Positions 1 to 7,067 of a DNA stretch of 7,922 nucleotides are shown here, piece by piece. Positions within the stretch are counted from its first letter, which is position 1. Every line of letters starts with the position of its first letter. Origin of the DNA: DATMYQ01 sp035560935. Its GTDB lineage: Bacteria > Bacillota > Negativicutes > Sporomusales > Sporomusaceae. The notes under the pieces were generated by a model, which searched no databases, was not told the origin of the DNA, and worked only from the letters and a program-made list of their open reading frames with translations. Position numbers and translations under genes: made by a program. The stretch covers positions 1 through 7,922 of the forward strand of contig DATMYQ010000337.1 in assembly GCA_035560935.1 (NCBI GenBank), given 5' to 3'.

Positions 1-70
1 ATTTCTGTATGAAATTAACGGTATTTTGCCGCTAAAATCGCCAATATATTTTTGTTTAATGCTATCTTTA
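1..70. other. Region downstream of the response regulator gene
   Basis: This AT-rich stretch follows the stop of the response regulator on the minus strand. I see no gene and no convincing rho-independent terminator: the few G+C inverted repeats have stems of only three base pairs. Transcription may therefore continue past the window edge, or end by a signal I cannot see. Confidence 0.4.
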
Positions 71-718
71 TCATACCAAACCCATTTTCAACGCATACGC
101 GATGACTTGCGAACGGTTCTCCAGATGAAGCCGGGCAATAATTTCACCCATATGATATTTGATTGTGGCCTCGCTAAGGTCAACTTGGTTGCTGACCTCT
201 TTGTAGGTTAAGCCGCCAGCCACCAGTTTCAGTATTTCCATTTGTTTTTGGCTTAAGGGGGAAGTCTTGACAGCACTGCTCTCCGTTGCGCCCCGTTCCT
301 GTTCGCGTCTGCTGAATTCGCTTAGCACTTTGGCGGCCAATCCCGGTGAGAGTGGCGCCTCACCATTTGCCAGTCCGGACAATTGCGCCAGGAAGGCTTC
401 TTTGGGCAATCCTTTTAATAAATATCCTGCGGCGCCGGCTTTGATGGCTTCAAATAAATGAGTGTCATCCTGGGATACCGTTAACATGACAATTTTGACT
501 TGCGGAAATTGATTTTTAATGAGCCGGGTGGCTTCAATCCCACCGCCTGCCGGCATCTGAACATCCATTAAAATGACATTAGGTTGTAATTGTGCTGTCT
601 TACGCAATGCTTCTTCGCCATTTGCCGCTGTTCCCAGAACCTCAATATCATTTGCCCGCAGCAGGTTGGTCATGCCTTCCAAAAACAGCGCATGATCATC
701 TACCAATAATACTCGCAT
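71..718 (-). CDS. NarL/LuxR-family two-component response regulator
   Basis: A 215-residue cytoplasmic DNA-binding regulator, the usual length for the NarL/FixJ family. The receiver domain (about 1-120) opens with MRVLLVDDHA, giving the acidic pair D7/D8. It has the phospho-acceptor D52 in the LMDVQMP motif, the switch T80 and the conserved K102. A linker of about 30 residues leads to a LuxR-type helix-turn-helix (about 153-215) with the typical pattern LSQKQMEILKLVAGGLTYKE and the recognition-helix region SEATIKYHM. The frame stays open upstream, but the start at 718 is preferred: it begins exactly at the receiver domain and is preceded by GAAAGGAAACAGAG, a reasonable RBS. It lies 22 bp after the histidine kinase stop, so the two are surely co-transcribed and form a cognate pair. 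Its targets are unknown; the divergent sulfatase operon is a positional guess. Confidence 0.95.
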   Translation of the reverse strand: MRVLLVDDHALFLEGMTNLLRANDIEVLGTAANGEEALRKTAQLQPNVILMDVQMPAGGGIEATRLIKNQFPQVKIVMLTVSQDDTHLFEAIKAGAAGYLLKGLPKEAFLAQLSGLANGEAPLSPGLAAKVLSEFSRREQERGATESSAVKTSPLSQKQMEILKLVAGGLTYKEVSNQVDLSEATIKYHMGEIIARLHLENRSQVIAYALKMGLV

Positions 719-740
719 CTCTGTTTCCTTTCGCAAAAAG

Positions 741-2432
741 CTAAATGGCTGTTGCCATCCGTGGTATTTCAATAATAACGGTGGTTCCCAGGTTCGGCGT
801 GGCTTCAACCCTAAATTGCGCACCCATTTCCGCCGCTCGTTCCTGCATAATTCGCAGTCCGAAATGGCCTTTTCCTTTCGCCACTTTTGCCGGGTCAAAA
901 CCGCACCCATTATCTTCCACGCGAACCTCGGCCAAGCTCTCCGTGACTCCGATAACAATATTGATGCTCGTGGCTCCGGCATGTTTGCGAATGTTGGCCA
1001 GCGCTTCCTGAATAATCCGCAGCAGTTGTACTTTGCTCGTCAACGTAATTAAGTCGTCAGTAAATTCTTTTTTTACGGTCAAATGGACTTCTATTTCATA
1101 GTTTTGACGAAACCACTGAAAGTATTCTTCCAACGCATGAACAAGCCCATGCTCCAGGGCCACGGTTTTCAACCCGCTGATCGATTCGCGGATATCAATA
1201 TGAACTTCCTGGGTAACGTGGGTGAGCCGTCGCAGGATCGATTCCATTTGGGTAAAATCTTTTTTGTCAAACAGCGTGCAGGCGGTTTCCAGCTGCATAT
1301 TGACGTAACTCCATATTTGTCCGGATCCGTCGTGCAGCTCCCGGCCCAACCGGTCGCGCTCGGCCATGATTGACAAGGCTTTTTCCTGCTCCATCAGTTT
1401 GGCCTGATTTTGTTTTTCTTGGGTAATATCCTTCAATACTATCACTTTCCCCAGCCAATAACCGACCGTTTCCAGCGAAGTCTCTCTCACCTGGTAATAG
1501 AAATTCCCCTCGGCGTGCTGCCGCACCACTTCCCGGGTCTGCAGATCCGTCGGGACGCCCGGTGTAGCCAAAGTCGGCCAGGCGTCAGTAACAGCCCGAA
1601 ACTTTCCTCCGGTAAAAGCCGGCAAACCCGCAAGCGCTTTCTGGGCGGCGGCATTGATCTCTACAATATAGCCGTATTCATCCACAACCAACAATCCATC
1701 GAACATATTTTTGACAGTCGCGTTTTTGGCCAGGGGCAGAACATTGTAAACTTGCCACCGGTAAAAACCCCAGGTCATACACAATCCGGTCAGTAAGAAT
1801 CCCAGGGGCAGCGGCGCCAGCCACTGAGCGGACGGGATGTTGTCCAATACATTTCCGAGCAGAGAAAATATCGTCGCCATCGAAAACCACAAGGCCTGAC
1901 GCCGGCGCAAACCGGCGGTGATCCGTATCCACCGTACACTTAAAGTTAATGCGATGATACAGATCAAATAACTGCTTACATGCACCGTCCACAGTGCGGA
2001 CCCGATAACCACCCGAAGCGCCGGGCCATCCAGCCAGGCATCACTCCAAAATAACCCATGCCAGGGATTGGTCATGATACCAATCGCCAGGAGGATAACC
2101 ACTGCCAGGAATCCGTTTTTCACAATTGGCGGCACTTTCTCCCGTTGATTGCTGATCTCTAAAACAAAGATAAGCCAAATATACGCGGTAAACATGGACA
2201 GCGTTAAGCACAGCTGCCGCCAAAACATCTTATCGGCCAACGCGCCGCTGGTGCTGGCCATCACCAAGGCCACCAGCCAGATCCCTTTGCAAACCTGGGC
2301 GAAAACCTGCGGTTTCGCTCCCGGATTTTTCTTGAATTTCCAGATATACGTGGACATCGATATTAATCCGGCTACAACCAATAAAACAAATGGTATATTG
2401 GGTATTGGGAAATATGAGACAACAGGCATCAT
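741..2432 (-). CDS. Membrane sensor histidine kinase, 7TM-PAS-HisKA_3-HATPase
   Basis: A 563-residue sensor kinase that should autophosphorylate on histidine and pass phosphate to the regulator encoded just downstream. Residues about 10-225 hold seven hydrophobic segments (roughly 13-31, 46-66, 71-93, 103-121, 140-168, 178-197, 204-224), matching the N-terminal 7TM region of histidine kinases. A PAS-like domain follows (about 240-335, with the FDGLLVVDEYGYIVEIN motif), then a short coiled-coil-like stretch. The dimerisation/H-box of the HisKA_3 type is ERDRLGRELHDGSGQ, with H367 as the phosphorylation site. The ATPase domain shows the N-box (IIQEALANIRKHA, N480), the G1 box (VEDNGCGFD, 505-513) and the G2 box (GHFGLRIMQERA, from 522). 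Two ATGs are adjacent at the start; AAGGAAAGAGAAA precedes them, so either could be used. The ligand is unknown: the 7TM part suggests a membrane-partitioning or small extracellular signal, and the PAS domain a second, cytoplasmic input. Confidence 0.95.
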   Translation of the reverse strand: MMPVVSYFPIPNIPFVLLVVAGLISMSTYIWKFKKNPGAKPQVFAQVCKGIWLVALVMASTSGALADKMFWRQLCLTLSMFTAYIWLIFVLEISNQREKVPPIVKNGFLAVVILLAIGIMTNPWHGLFWSDAWLDGPALRVVIGSALWTVHVSSYLICIIALTLSVRWIRITAGLRRRQALWFSMATIFSLLGNVLDNIPSAQWLAPLPLGFLLTGLCMTWGFYRWQVYNVLPLAKNATVKNMFDGLLVVDEYGYIVEINAAAQKALAGLPAFTGGKFRAVTDAWPTLATPGVPTDLQTREVVRQHAEGNFYYQVRETSLETVGYWLGKVIVLKDITQEKQNQAKLMEQEKALSIMAERDRLGRELHDGSGQIWSYVNMQLETACTLFDKKDFTQMESILRRLTHVTQEVHIDIRESISGLKTVALEHGLVHALEEYFQWFRQNYEIEVHLTVKKEFTDDLITLTSKVQLLRIIQEALANIRKHAGATSINIVIGVTESLAEVRVEDNGCGFDPAKVAKGKGHFGLRIMQERAAEMGAQFRVEATPNLGTTVIIEIPRMATAI

Positions 2433-2480
2433 TTTCTCTTTCCTTTTTTTGTGTGCAACACACTATTCCATTTAAACTAG

Positions 2481-2517
2481 CTGTGGGTAGTATACCACAG
2501 CCGGATCAGTCTTGTAA
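2481..2517 (-). promoter_or_regulatory. Candidate sigma70 promoter of the kinase-regulator operon, with an inverted repeat over the -10
   Basis: Read on the minus strand, TTACAA (2517-2512) is separated by exactly 17 bp from TATACT (2494-2489), giving 4/6 and 5/6 matches to the -35 and -10 consensus. The -10 lies inside the inverted repeat CTGTGG/CCACAG (2481-2486 and 2495-2500). This could be an operator for a repressor, or a hairpin at the extreme 5' end of the transcript. The predicted start is near 2481, about 50 nt before the kinase ATG. The spacing and position are good, but this is a prediction from sequence only. Confidence 0.5.
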
Positions 2518-2520
2518 TAT

Positions 2521-2834
2521 AAAAGCTGCATAGACAGGTTCGTAGTCCCACAATCGCAGTACTTAAGCCACCTGTTTATCATAAGCTTCACCTTAAGAAA
2601 AACGCGTAAAGCGTTTTTCGAGACGCTGAGTTTATACTTTCTGATATGCTGAAAAAAGTCCCGACAGATAACGCGCTTTGCAAAATCGCGTTGCCTGCGG
2701 AACTTCTTCCCTAATGGACGTTGGGGACGTTCCTTACTTGACAACTTATTGAGAGACACAGAGACAGAGTCTTTGTCCGCAATATCCGGTTGCTGCCCCT
2801 TGCCCCTACAAACTTCACCAAAACACATCACCAT
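2521..2834. repeat. Hairpin-rich non-coding block, possible interspersed repeat or structured RNA
   Basis: About 310 bp with no convincing gene; the one long open frame here (minus strand, stop near 2472) has a composition unlike a real protein and no RBS. It holds several inverted repeats: ACAGGT/ACCTGT (2534-2539 and 2570-2575), a perfect 9-bp stem GAAAAACGC/GCGTTTTTC with a 5-nt loop (2597-2619), AACGCG/CGCGTT (2670-2675 and 2687-2692), and GGAAC/GTTCC (2699-2703 and 2729-2733). A 7-bp direct repeat GGACGTT occurs at 2716 and 2725. Such packing of stems is typical of REP/MITE-like elements or a structured RNA. I cannot tell which, nor whether copies exist elsewhere. It does not match any riboswitch consensus I can recall. 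Confidence 0.35.
2597..2619. repeat. Perfect 9-bp hairpin in the divergent intergenic region
   Basis: GAAAAACGC and GCGTTTTTC are exact reverse complements around the loop GTAAA. On the plus strand the right arm gives a short T run inside the stem, not after it, so this is not a clean rho-independent terminator for either strand. It is the strongest hairpin of the surrounding non-coding block. Confidence 0.5.
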
Positions 2835-3043
2835 GCAGTGCTTAGCAGGTTGTCCGAAAAAATATTGACTTATTCATGTAATATAGTTGAAAAGTTATTT
2901 TTTTGAATTTGGAAAATGTGGCAGGATTTTGAATGGTACTACGGAGAAATTTATTATGGTTAAACATTTTTGAATTGCGCATTCATATGGTTCACATAAC
3001 GTAATATTCTGTCAGGCACTAAAATAAATGCAAGGAGGCTATT
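2835..3043. promoter_or_regulatory. AT-rich upstream region of the sulfatase operon; regulatory content likely, elements uncertain
   Basis: This region must carry the control signals of the plus-strand sulfatase operon. It contains three copies of the octamer TTTTGAAT (2901-2908, 2927-2934, 2968-2975) and a dyad TGAAT-N5-ATTCA at 2971-2985 that overlaps the third copy. These are candidate binding sites, for example for the neighbouring response regulator, though the AT-richness weakens the case. I could not find a well-spaced -35/-10 pair. A sequence TGGCAG-GATTT-TGAAT at 2919-2934 fits the -24 part of a sigma54 promoter but lacks the GC of the -12 part. Confidence 0.3.
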
Positions 3044-3085
3044 GTGTTTTTATGTCCGGCAGAAAAAATATATGGAAAAGCCTGA
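3044..3085 (+). CDS. Possible 13-aa leader peptide upstream of the sulfatase
   Basis: A GTG at 3044 opens a 13-codon frame (MFLCPAEKIYGKA) ending with TGA at 3083-3085, 48 nt before the sulfatase ATG. It is noted because a perfect AAGGAGG (3032-3038) lies 5 nt upstream of the GTG, and no other gene start is near enough to use that site; the sulfatase has its own RBS. An ATG at 3052 in another frame is 13 nt from the same SD and so fits less well. The peptide has no recognisable family. It could be a regulatory upstream ORF, or the SD could be chance. Confidence 0.3.
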   Translation: MFLCPAEKIYGKA

Positions 3086-3133
3086 ATCATGAGGTCGTGG
3101 TTTCTAGCAGATCAAATTTAACAGGGGGTCATT

Positions 3134-5539
3134 ATGAAAAGAATTTCGTTGCTCACAACTTTTTTGATGGGAACCAGCGCTCTGCTGGCGCCGGTTGCGG
3201 CTGCTGAATCGGTTTTACCAAAGCAAATGCCACCCTTCAAGGGTAAAGTTGAACTGCGCGCCAAAGACTCCAAGCCGGATTTTCCCGTCATGCAGACCGT
3301 TTCGCCGGACGCGCCGAACATTTTGTTAATCCTTCTTGACGATGTGGGCTTTGGTGCTACAGGAACCTTCGGTGGACCGGTTGCAACGCCGAACCTCGAC
3401 CGGCTGGCCAGTGACGGTCTCAAGTACAACCAGTTTCATACCACGGCGCTGTCCGCGCCCACCCGCGCCTCACTTCTGACCGGACGCAACCACCATTCGG
3501 TTCATACCGGCGTTATTACGGAAATGGCCACCGGTTATCCCGGCTATGATTCGATGATGGGTAAGGACACCGCGACGGTCGCCGAAATATTGCGTCAAAA
3601 CGGCTATTCCACAGCCTGGATTGGCAAGAATCACAATGTACCTGATTGGCAGACAAGCCAGGTGGGATCATTTGACTTATGGCCCACCGGACTCGGTTTT
3701 GAACAGTTTTACGGCTTTATCGGCGGCGACACCAATCAGTGGGCGCCGGCTCTTTATGACGGCACCAGACCTGTCGAACCATATATCGGCAAACCGGATT
3801 ACCATCTGACCACTGATTTGGCGGACAAGGCCATCGATTTTATTCATACTCAGAAATCACTGGCTCCGCAGAAACCATTTTTCCTTTATTTTGCGCCGGG
3901 TGCAACTCATGCGCCCCATCATGCGCCCAAAGCCTGGATTGAAAAATTCCGGGGCCAGTTTGACCAGGGCTGGGACAAGCAGCGGGAAATTACTTTTGCC
4001 CGGCAAAAAGAAATGGGCATTATTCCGCCGGACGCCCAGTTGACACCCCGGCCGCCAGGGATTCCGGACTGGGATTCCTGTACGCCGGAGCAGAAAAAAC
4101 TGTATGCACGGATGATGGAAGTGTATGCAGCGTTTCTGGCGCACACGGATCATGAAATTGGCCGGATTACGGATGAAGTCCGGCAAATGGGCCTGCAGGA
4201 TAACACCCTGATCATTTTCATCGCCGGTGACAACGGCGCCAGCGGGGAAGGCATGCCCATGGGCCTGATGAATGAAATGGCCATGTTCAACGCGTTACGG
4301 GAAGACAGCAACGTGCTGATGAAACACATCGATGAGTTGGGCGGGCCACTGGTCTATAACCATTATCCGGTCGGGTGGGCCTGGGCCATGGACACTCCTT
4401 TCCAGTGGACAAAGCAAATTGCTTCCCATTATGGCGGCACTCGCAATGGTATGGTCATTTCCTGGCCTGAACGTATCAAGGATGTGGGGACGCTGCGCAA
4501 CCAGTGGCATCATGTGATGGACATTGCCCCCACTTTGATGGAAGCCGCCAGCGTCGAGCAGCCCAGTGTGGTGAATGGTGTGGTGCAAAAACCGGTTGAG
4601 GGCGTCAGCATGGTCTATACCTTTGATGATGCCGGAGCGAAGAGCCGGCATACCGTTCAGTATTTTGAGATGTTTGGTAACCGGGCCCTTTATCAGGACG
4701 GCTGGATCGCCAGTACAACTCCGGTCAGCCTGCCCTGGACCGGTGTGACTCAGCCGGTGGATATCATTGACGGGTATAAATGGGAACTGTACCATGTGGC
4801 GGAAGACTTCAGCCAGGCCAGAAATCTGGCGGAGATATACCCGGAAAAATTGCAGGAAATGCAGAAGCTGTTTTATGAGCAGGCCCGGCTGTACAATGTG
4901 CTGCCGCTGGATGACCGCAAATCTCGCTTTGATGTCAGTATACGGCCCAGTCTGACAGCCGGACGGACTTCTTTCACCTATTATCAGGGAATGAAGCGCA
5001 TTCCCGAGGGAACGGCGCCGGATATGAAAAATCGTTCCTTTTCGATAGTTGCCGAGGTAGAAGTGCCTGCAAAAGGCGGTGCGGGTGTCCTGGCCACGCA
5101 GGGAGGCCGTTTCGGCGGCTGGGGGCTGTTTATGCGTCAGGGAAAACTGGTTTATCATTATAACTGTGCCGGAATTCAGCGGGACGAAGTGGTTTCGGCG
5201 GACAAACTCACGCCGGGCCGGCACCGGATTCTTTTGGATTTTGCCTATGACGGAGCAGGCTTTGGTAAAGGCGGAGTGGCGACGCTGAGCGTTGATGAGA
5301 CGACGGTGGCTCAGGGGCGGATACGCCAGACGTTGTTTTCCCGTATTTCATTGGATGAAACTTTAGATATTGGCTTGGACACGGGAACGCCGATAACCGA
5401 GGACTACCAGGTCCCGTTCCCATTCAATGGCGTGCTGGAAAAATTCGTCATCGAATTGAAACCGATTGACCCGGCGACCGCCGAGGCCTTGGCGAATCCC
5501 ACGAAAATATTTTTGAAAAAAGTGAATCTGCAGGACTGA
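3134..5539 (+). CDS. Exported arylsulfatase, serine-type formylglycine site, C-terminal jelly-roll-like domain
   Basis: An 801-residue sulfatase (AtsA-like) that should hydrolyse sulfate esters to free sulfate. Residues 1-24 form a Sec signal peptide (MKR, hydrophobic core, cleavage near VAAA/E), placing the enzyme in the periplasm or outside the cell. The catalytic domain (about 60-590) shows metal ligands D69/D70 (ILLDD), the sulfatase signature S107-A-P-T-R111 followed by ASLLTGR, GKNH (K165, H167), H259 in ATHAPHH, D366/N367 in AGDNG, and K427. Residue 107 is serine (codon TCC), not cysteine, so activation requires a maturase able to oxidise serine. Residues about 620-780 form a beta-rich region with GGWGLFMRQGKLVYHYN, resembling the ConA-like C-terminal domain of the roughly 750-800-residue arylsulfatases and absent from the shorter AtsA of Pseudomonas. 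The ATG is preceded by AGGGGGT. The natural substrate cannot be read from the sequence. It is followed by its maturase gene. Confidence 0.93.
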   Translation: MKRISLLTTFLMGTSALLAPVAAAESVLPKQMPPFKGKVELRAKDSKPDFPVMQTVSPDAPNILLILLDDVGFGATGTFGGPVATPNLDRLASDGLKYNQFHTTALSAPTRASLLTGRNHHSVHTGVITEMATGYPGYDSMMGKDTATVAEILRQNGYSTAWIGKNHNVPDWQTSQVGSFDLWPTGLGFEQFYGFIGGDTNQWAPALYDGTRPVEPYIGKPDYHLTTDLADKAIDFIHTQKSLAPQKPFFLYFAPGATHAPHHAPKAWIEKFRGQFDQGWDKQREITFARQKEMGIIPPDAQLTPRPPGIPDWDSCTPEQKKLYARMMEVYAAFLAHTDHEIGRITDEVRQMGLQDNTLIIFIAGDNGASGEGMPMGLMNEMAMFNALREDSNVLMKHIDELGGPLVYNHYPVGWAWAMDTPFQWTKQIASHYGGTRNGMVISWPERIKDVGTLRNQWHHVMDIAPTLMEAASVEQPSVVNGVVQKPVEGVSMVYTFDDAGAKSRHTVQYFEMFGNRALYQDGWIASTTPVSLPWTGVTQPVDIIDGYKWELYHVAEDFSQARNLAEIYPEKLQEMQKLFYEQARLYNVLPLDDRKSRFDVSIRPSLTAGRTSFTYYQGMKRIPEGTAPDMKNRSFSIVAEVEVPAKGGAGVLATQGGRFGGWGLFMRQGKLVYHYNCAGIQRDEVVSADKLTPGRHRILLDFAYDGAGFGKGGVATLSVDETTVAQGRIRQTLFSRISLDETLDIGLDTGTPITEDYQVPFPFNGVLEKFVIELKPIDPATAEALANPTKIFLKKVNLQD

Positions 5540-5540
5540 T

Positions 5541-5561
5541 CCTGTTTGATACGGTAACAGG
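5541..5561 (+). other. Small hairpin between sulfatase and maturase genes
   Basis: CCTGTT (5541-5546) and AACAGG (5556-5561) form a 6-bp stem with a 9-nt loop directly after the sulfatase stop. No T run follows, so it is not a full terminator. It might stabilise the upstream mRNA or reduce read-through, so that less maturase than sulfatase is made; this is inference. The rest of the 95-nt gap holds no gene. Confidence 0.3.
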
Positions 5562-5634
5562 CAAACTCTGCGACCGTCCCGGCTGACTCAGCAGCTGGGC
5601 TGGCTCTTCACTAAGAGAGAAGTTGGAGTGTACA

Positions 5635-6870
5635 ATGATATCATCTCTTCCTGTATCCCTCAATTTATTGATGAAGCCGGTGGGACCGCGCTGCAATCTA
5701 CGGTGCGATTACTGCTACTACCTGGAAAAGAGCGATCTCTATGCCGGAAAGCCGGTGCTGACGATGCCGGATGAATTAATCGAGAATTTTATCCGTGAAT
5801 TCAGCGCGGCGCAGTCGGGGGCGTGTATCCGCTTCGACTGGCACGGCGGGGAGCCAACGTTGCTCGACCCCGATATTTTTCGTAAAATTGTCCGGTGGCA
5901 AAAAAAATACGCCGGATCAAGGCGGGTTGCCAACTCGTTGCAAACCAACGGAACGTTGCTCACGCATGAGTGGTGTAATTTTTTTCGGGAAAATGGATTT
6001 CTGATCGGAATTTCGCTGGACGGCCCGGAACATATCCACGACCGGTATCGGCGGGACGCTAAAGGACAATCGACGTTTGCACGGGTCATGCAAGGTGTGG
6101 AGCTTTTGCAATCGCATCAGGTCGAATTCAATACGCTTTCCGTGGTCAATGACTATAGCTCCCGGTATCCATTGGAGATCTATCGCTTTTTTAAAGAAAT
6201 TGGGAGCCATTACCTGCAGTTTTCGCCGGTTGTGGAGAGGCTGATTCCCACCACCGGGCCTGCGGGGCAACGGCTGGCATCACCAGGCGATAGGGAAAAT
6301 GCGGTTATGGCGCCCTGGAGCGTCGATCCGCTTCTTTATGGACGCTTTCTTAGCGCAATTTTTGACGAATGGATTCTCACGGATGTGGGAAACTATTATG
6401 TGGTGACGTTTGACGCGGTGCTGGCCAAGTGGTGTGGCGTGGAGCCGCCCAACTGCGCCTTGGCGGATGTTTGTGGGAACGGGGCGGTTATGGAGGCTGA
6501 TGGCGACATCTACGTTTGCGACCACTACGTCTATCCGGAATACCGCTTGGGAAACGTACGCAAACAAAGCCTGGCCTCCTTATTGTTGTCCGACCGGCAA
6601 ACAGAATTTGGGCGACAAAAGACAGCGGCACTGCCAGAGGCTTGCCGGCAGTGCGAGCACCTGCGGATCTGCGCCGGTGAGTGTCCGAAACACCGGATCG
6701 TTCAGACAACTGATGGGATGCTGAACTATTTGTGTCCGGGTTTGAAGTTCTTTCTTTCCCATACAGCGCCTTATATGGCATATATGAAAAAACAGATTGA
6801 AACCGATCGGGCTCCGGCGGACGTGATGACCTGGGCGCGGATCCGACGAGCGGGAGAAAATAGTGACTGA
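5635..6870 (+). CDS. Anaerobic sulfatase-maturating enzyme (anSME), radical SAM/SPASM protein
   Basis: A 411-residue cytoplasmic iron-sulfur enzyme (AtsB-like) that oxidises the active-site Ser or Cys of an unfolded sulfatase to C-alpha-formylglycine, without oxygen. The radical SAM cluster motif is C20-NLR-C24-DY-C27, followed by FDWHGGEP (the SAM-binding GGE region), QTNG (103-106) and ISLDGP (126-131). The C-terminal SPASM part carries eight cysteines for two further 4Fe-4S clusters: C274, C280, C295, C337, C340, C346, C350 and C367. D296, just after C295, matches the proposed catalytic aspartate of the Clostridium perfringens enzyme. Length is usual for the family. A TTG at 5623 is in frame, but GGAG at 5625-5628 lies 6 nt before the ATG at 5635, so 5635 is chosen. 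Its position 95 nt after a serine-type sulfatase makes that protein the likely substrate. Confidence 0.95.
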   Translation: MISSLPVSLNLLMKPVGPRCNLRCDYCYYLEKSDLYAGKPVLTMPDELIENFIREFSAAQSGACIRFDWHGGEPTLLDPDIFRKIVRWQKKYAGSRRVANSLQTNGTLLTHEWCNFFRENGFLIGISLDGPEHIHDRYRRDAKGQSTFARVMQGVELLQSHQVEFNTLSVVNDYSSRYPLEIYRFFKEIGSHYLQFSPVVERLIPTTGPAGQRLASPGDRENAVMAPWSVDPLLYGRFLSAIFDEWILTDVGNYYVVTFDAVLAKWCGVEPPNCALADVCGNGAVMEADGDIYVCDHYVYPEYRLGNVRKQSLASLLLSDRQTEFGRQKTAALPEACRQCEHLRICAGECPKHRIVQTTDGMLNYLCPGLKFFLSHTAPYMAYMKKQIETDRAPADVMTWARIRRAGENSD

Positions 6871-6875
6871 GTCAA

Positions 6876-6896
6876 TACGGATCGGGAAAATCCGTA
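6876..6896. terminator. Hairpin after the sulfatase-maturase operon, possible terminator
   Basis: TACGGAT (6876-6882) and ATCCGTA (6890-6896) make a perfect 7-bp stem with a 7-nt loop, starting 6 nt after the maturase stop. The position is right for a transcription end, and being symmetric it could serve both this operon and the minus-strand small ORF. However, no T tract follows on either strand, so an intrinsic terminator is uncertain. Confidence 0.35.
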
Positions 6897-6953
6897 GATA
6901 AACAGTTAGAAACTACCTCTTCTCGGGGACTGATGATGCGAAGCTTTTTGTTC

Positions 6954-7067
6954 TCAGGCAGAGGCAGCTTCCGCCTGTTCCAAGTCATGGAGTATGCCGG
7001 GCAGTTGAAGCAGCAGCTCTTCGAGTTCTTCCTGACTTAACGGAGCATTATCAGTGAAAGCAGACAT
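6954..7067 (-). CDS. Small acidic protein of 37 residues, function unknown
   Basis: An ATG at 7067 begins a 37-codon frame (MSAFTDNAPLSQEELEELLL at the start, QAEAASA at the end) that stops at 6954. It is preceded by GGAGGTG (7080-7074) with a 6-nt spacer, one of the best ribosome binding sites in the window. The product is acidic in its middle (QEELEE), probably helical, and has no signal peptide, membrane segment or cysteine. I do not recognise a family. The segment LSQEELEELLLQL is reminiscent of leader regions of some ribosomally made peptides, but there is no evident core or modification site. It faces the maturase operon tail to tail, and lies downstream of the ECF gene on the same strand but beyond a terminator. 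An 8-bp hairpin including one G-U pair (6955-6977) falls at its 3' end. Confidence 0.55.
   Translation of the reverse strand: MSAFTDNAPLSQEELEELLLQLPGILHDLEQAEAASA

Noticed and set aside
719..982. 88-residue N-terminal extension of the response regulator frame
   Set aside because: It overlaps the kinase C-terminus in another frame, has no domain character, and the receiver domain begins exactly at the ATG at 718, which has its own RBS.
2521..2600. Cyclic-di-GMP-type riboswitch in the leader of the kinase operon (a GTGGGAC stretch on the minus strand)
   Set aside because: The conserved GCAAAGC-like and tetraloop-receptor segments are absent, and the predicted promoter lies downstream of it.
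2472..2834. 120-codon open frame on the minus strand in the divergent intergenic region
   Set aside because: No RBS, basic low-information composition, overlaps several hairpins and the promoter of the kinase operon, and resembles no protein family I know.
2865..2899. TTGACT as a -35 for the sulfatase operon
   Set aside because: No acceptable -10 at 16-18 bp; TAATAT and TATAGT nearby are only 8 and 11 bp away.
2919..2934. Sigma54-like promoter TGGCAG-GATTT-TGAAT
   Set aside because: The -24 half is good but the invariant GC of the -12 half is missing.
4295..5224. 309-codon open frame antisense to the sulfatase
   Set aside because: Shadow of the sulfatase reading frame, with no RBS and no recognisable motif; the sense frame has clear catalytic motifs throughout.
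6955..6977. Terminator at the 3' end of the 37-aa ORF
   Set aside because: An 8-bp hairpin with one G-U pair exists but lies within the coding end, with no T run after it on either strand.
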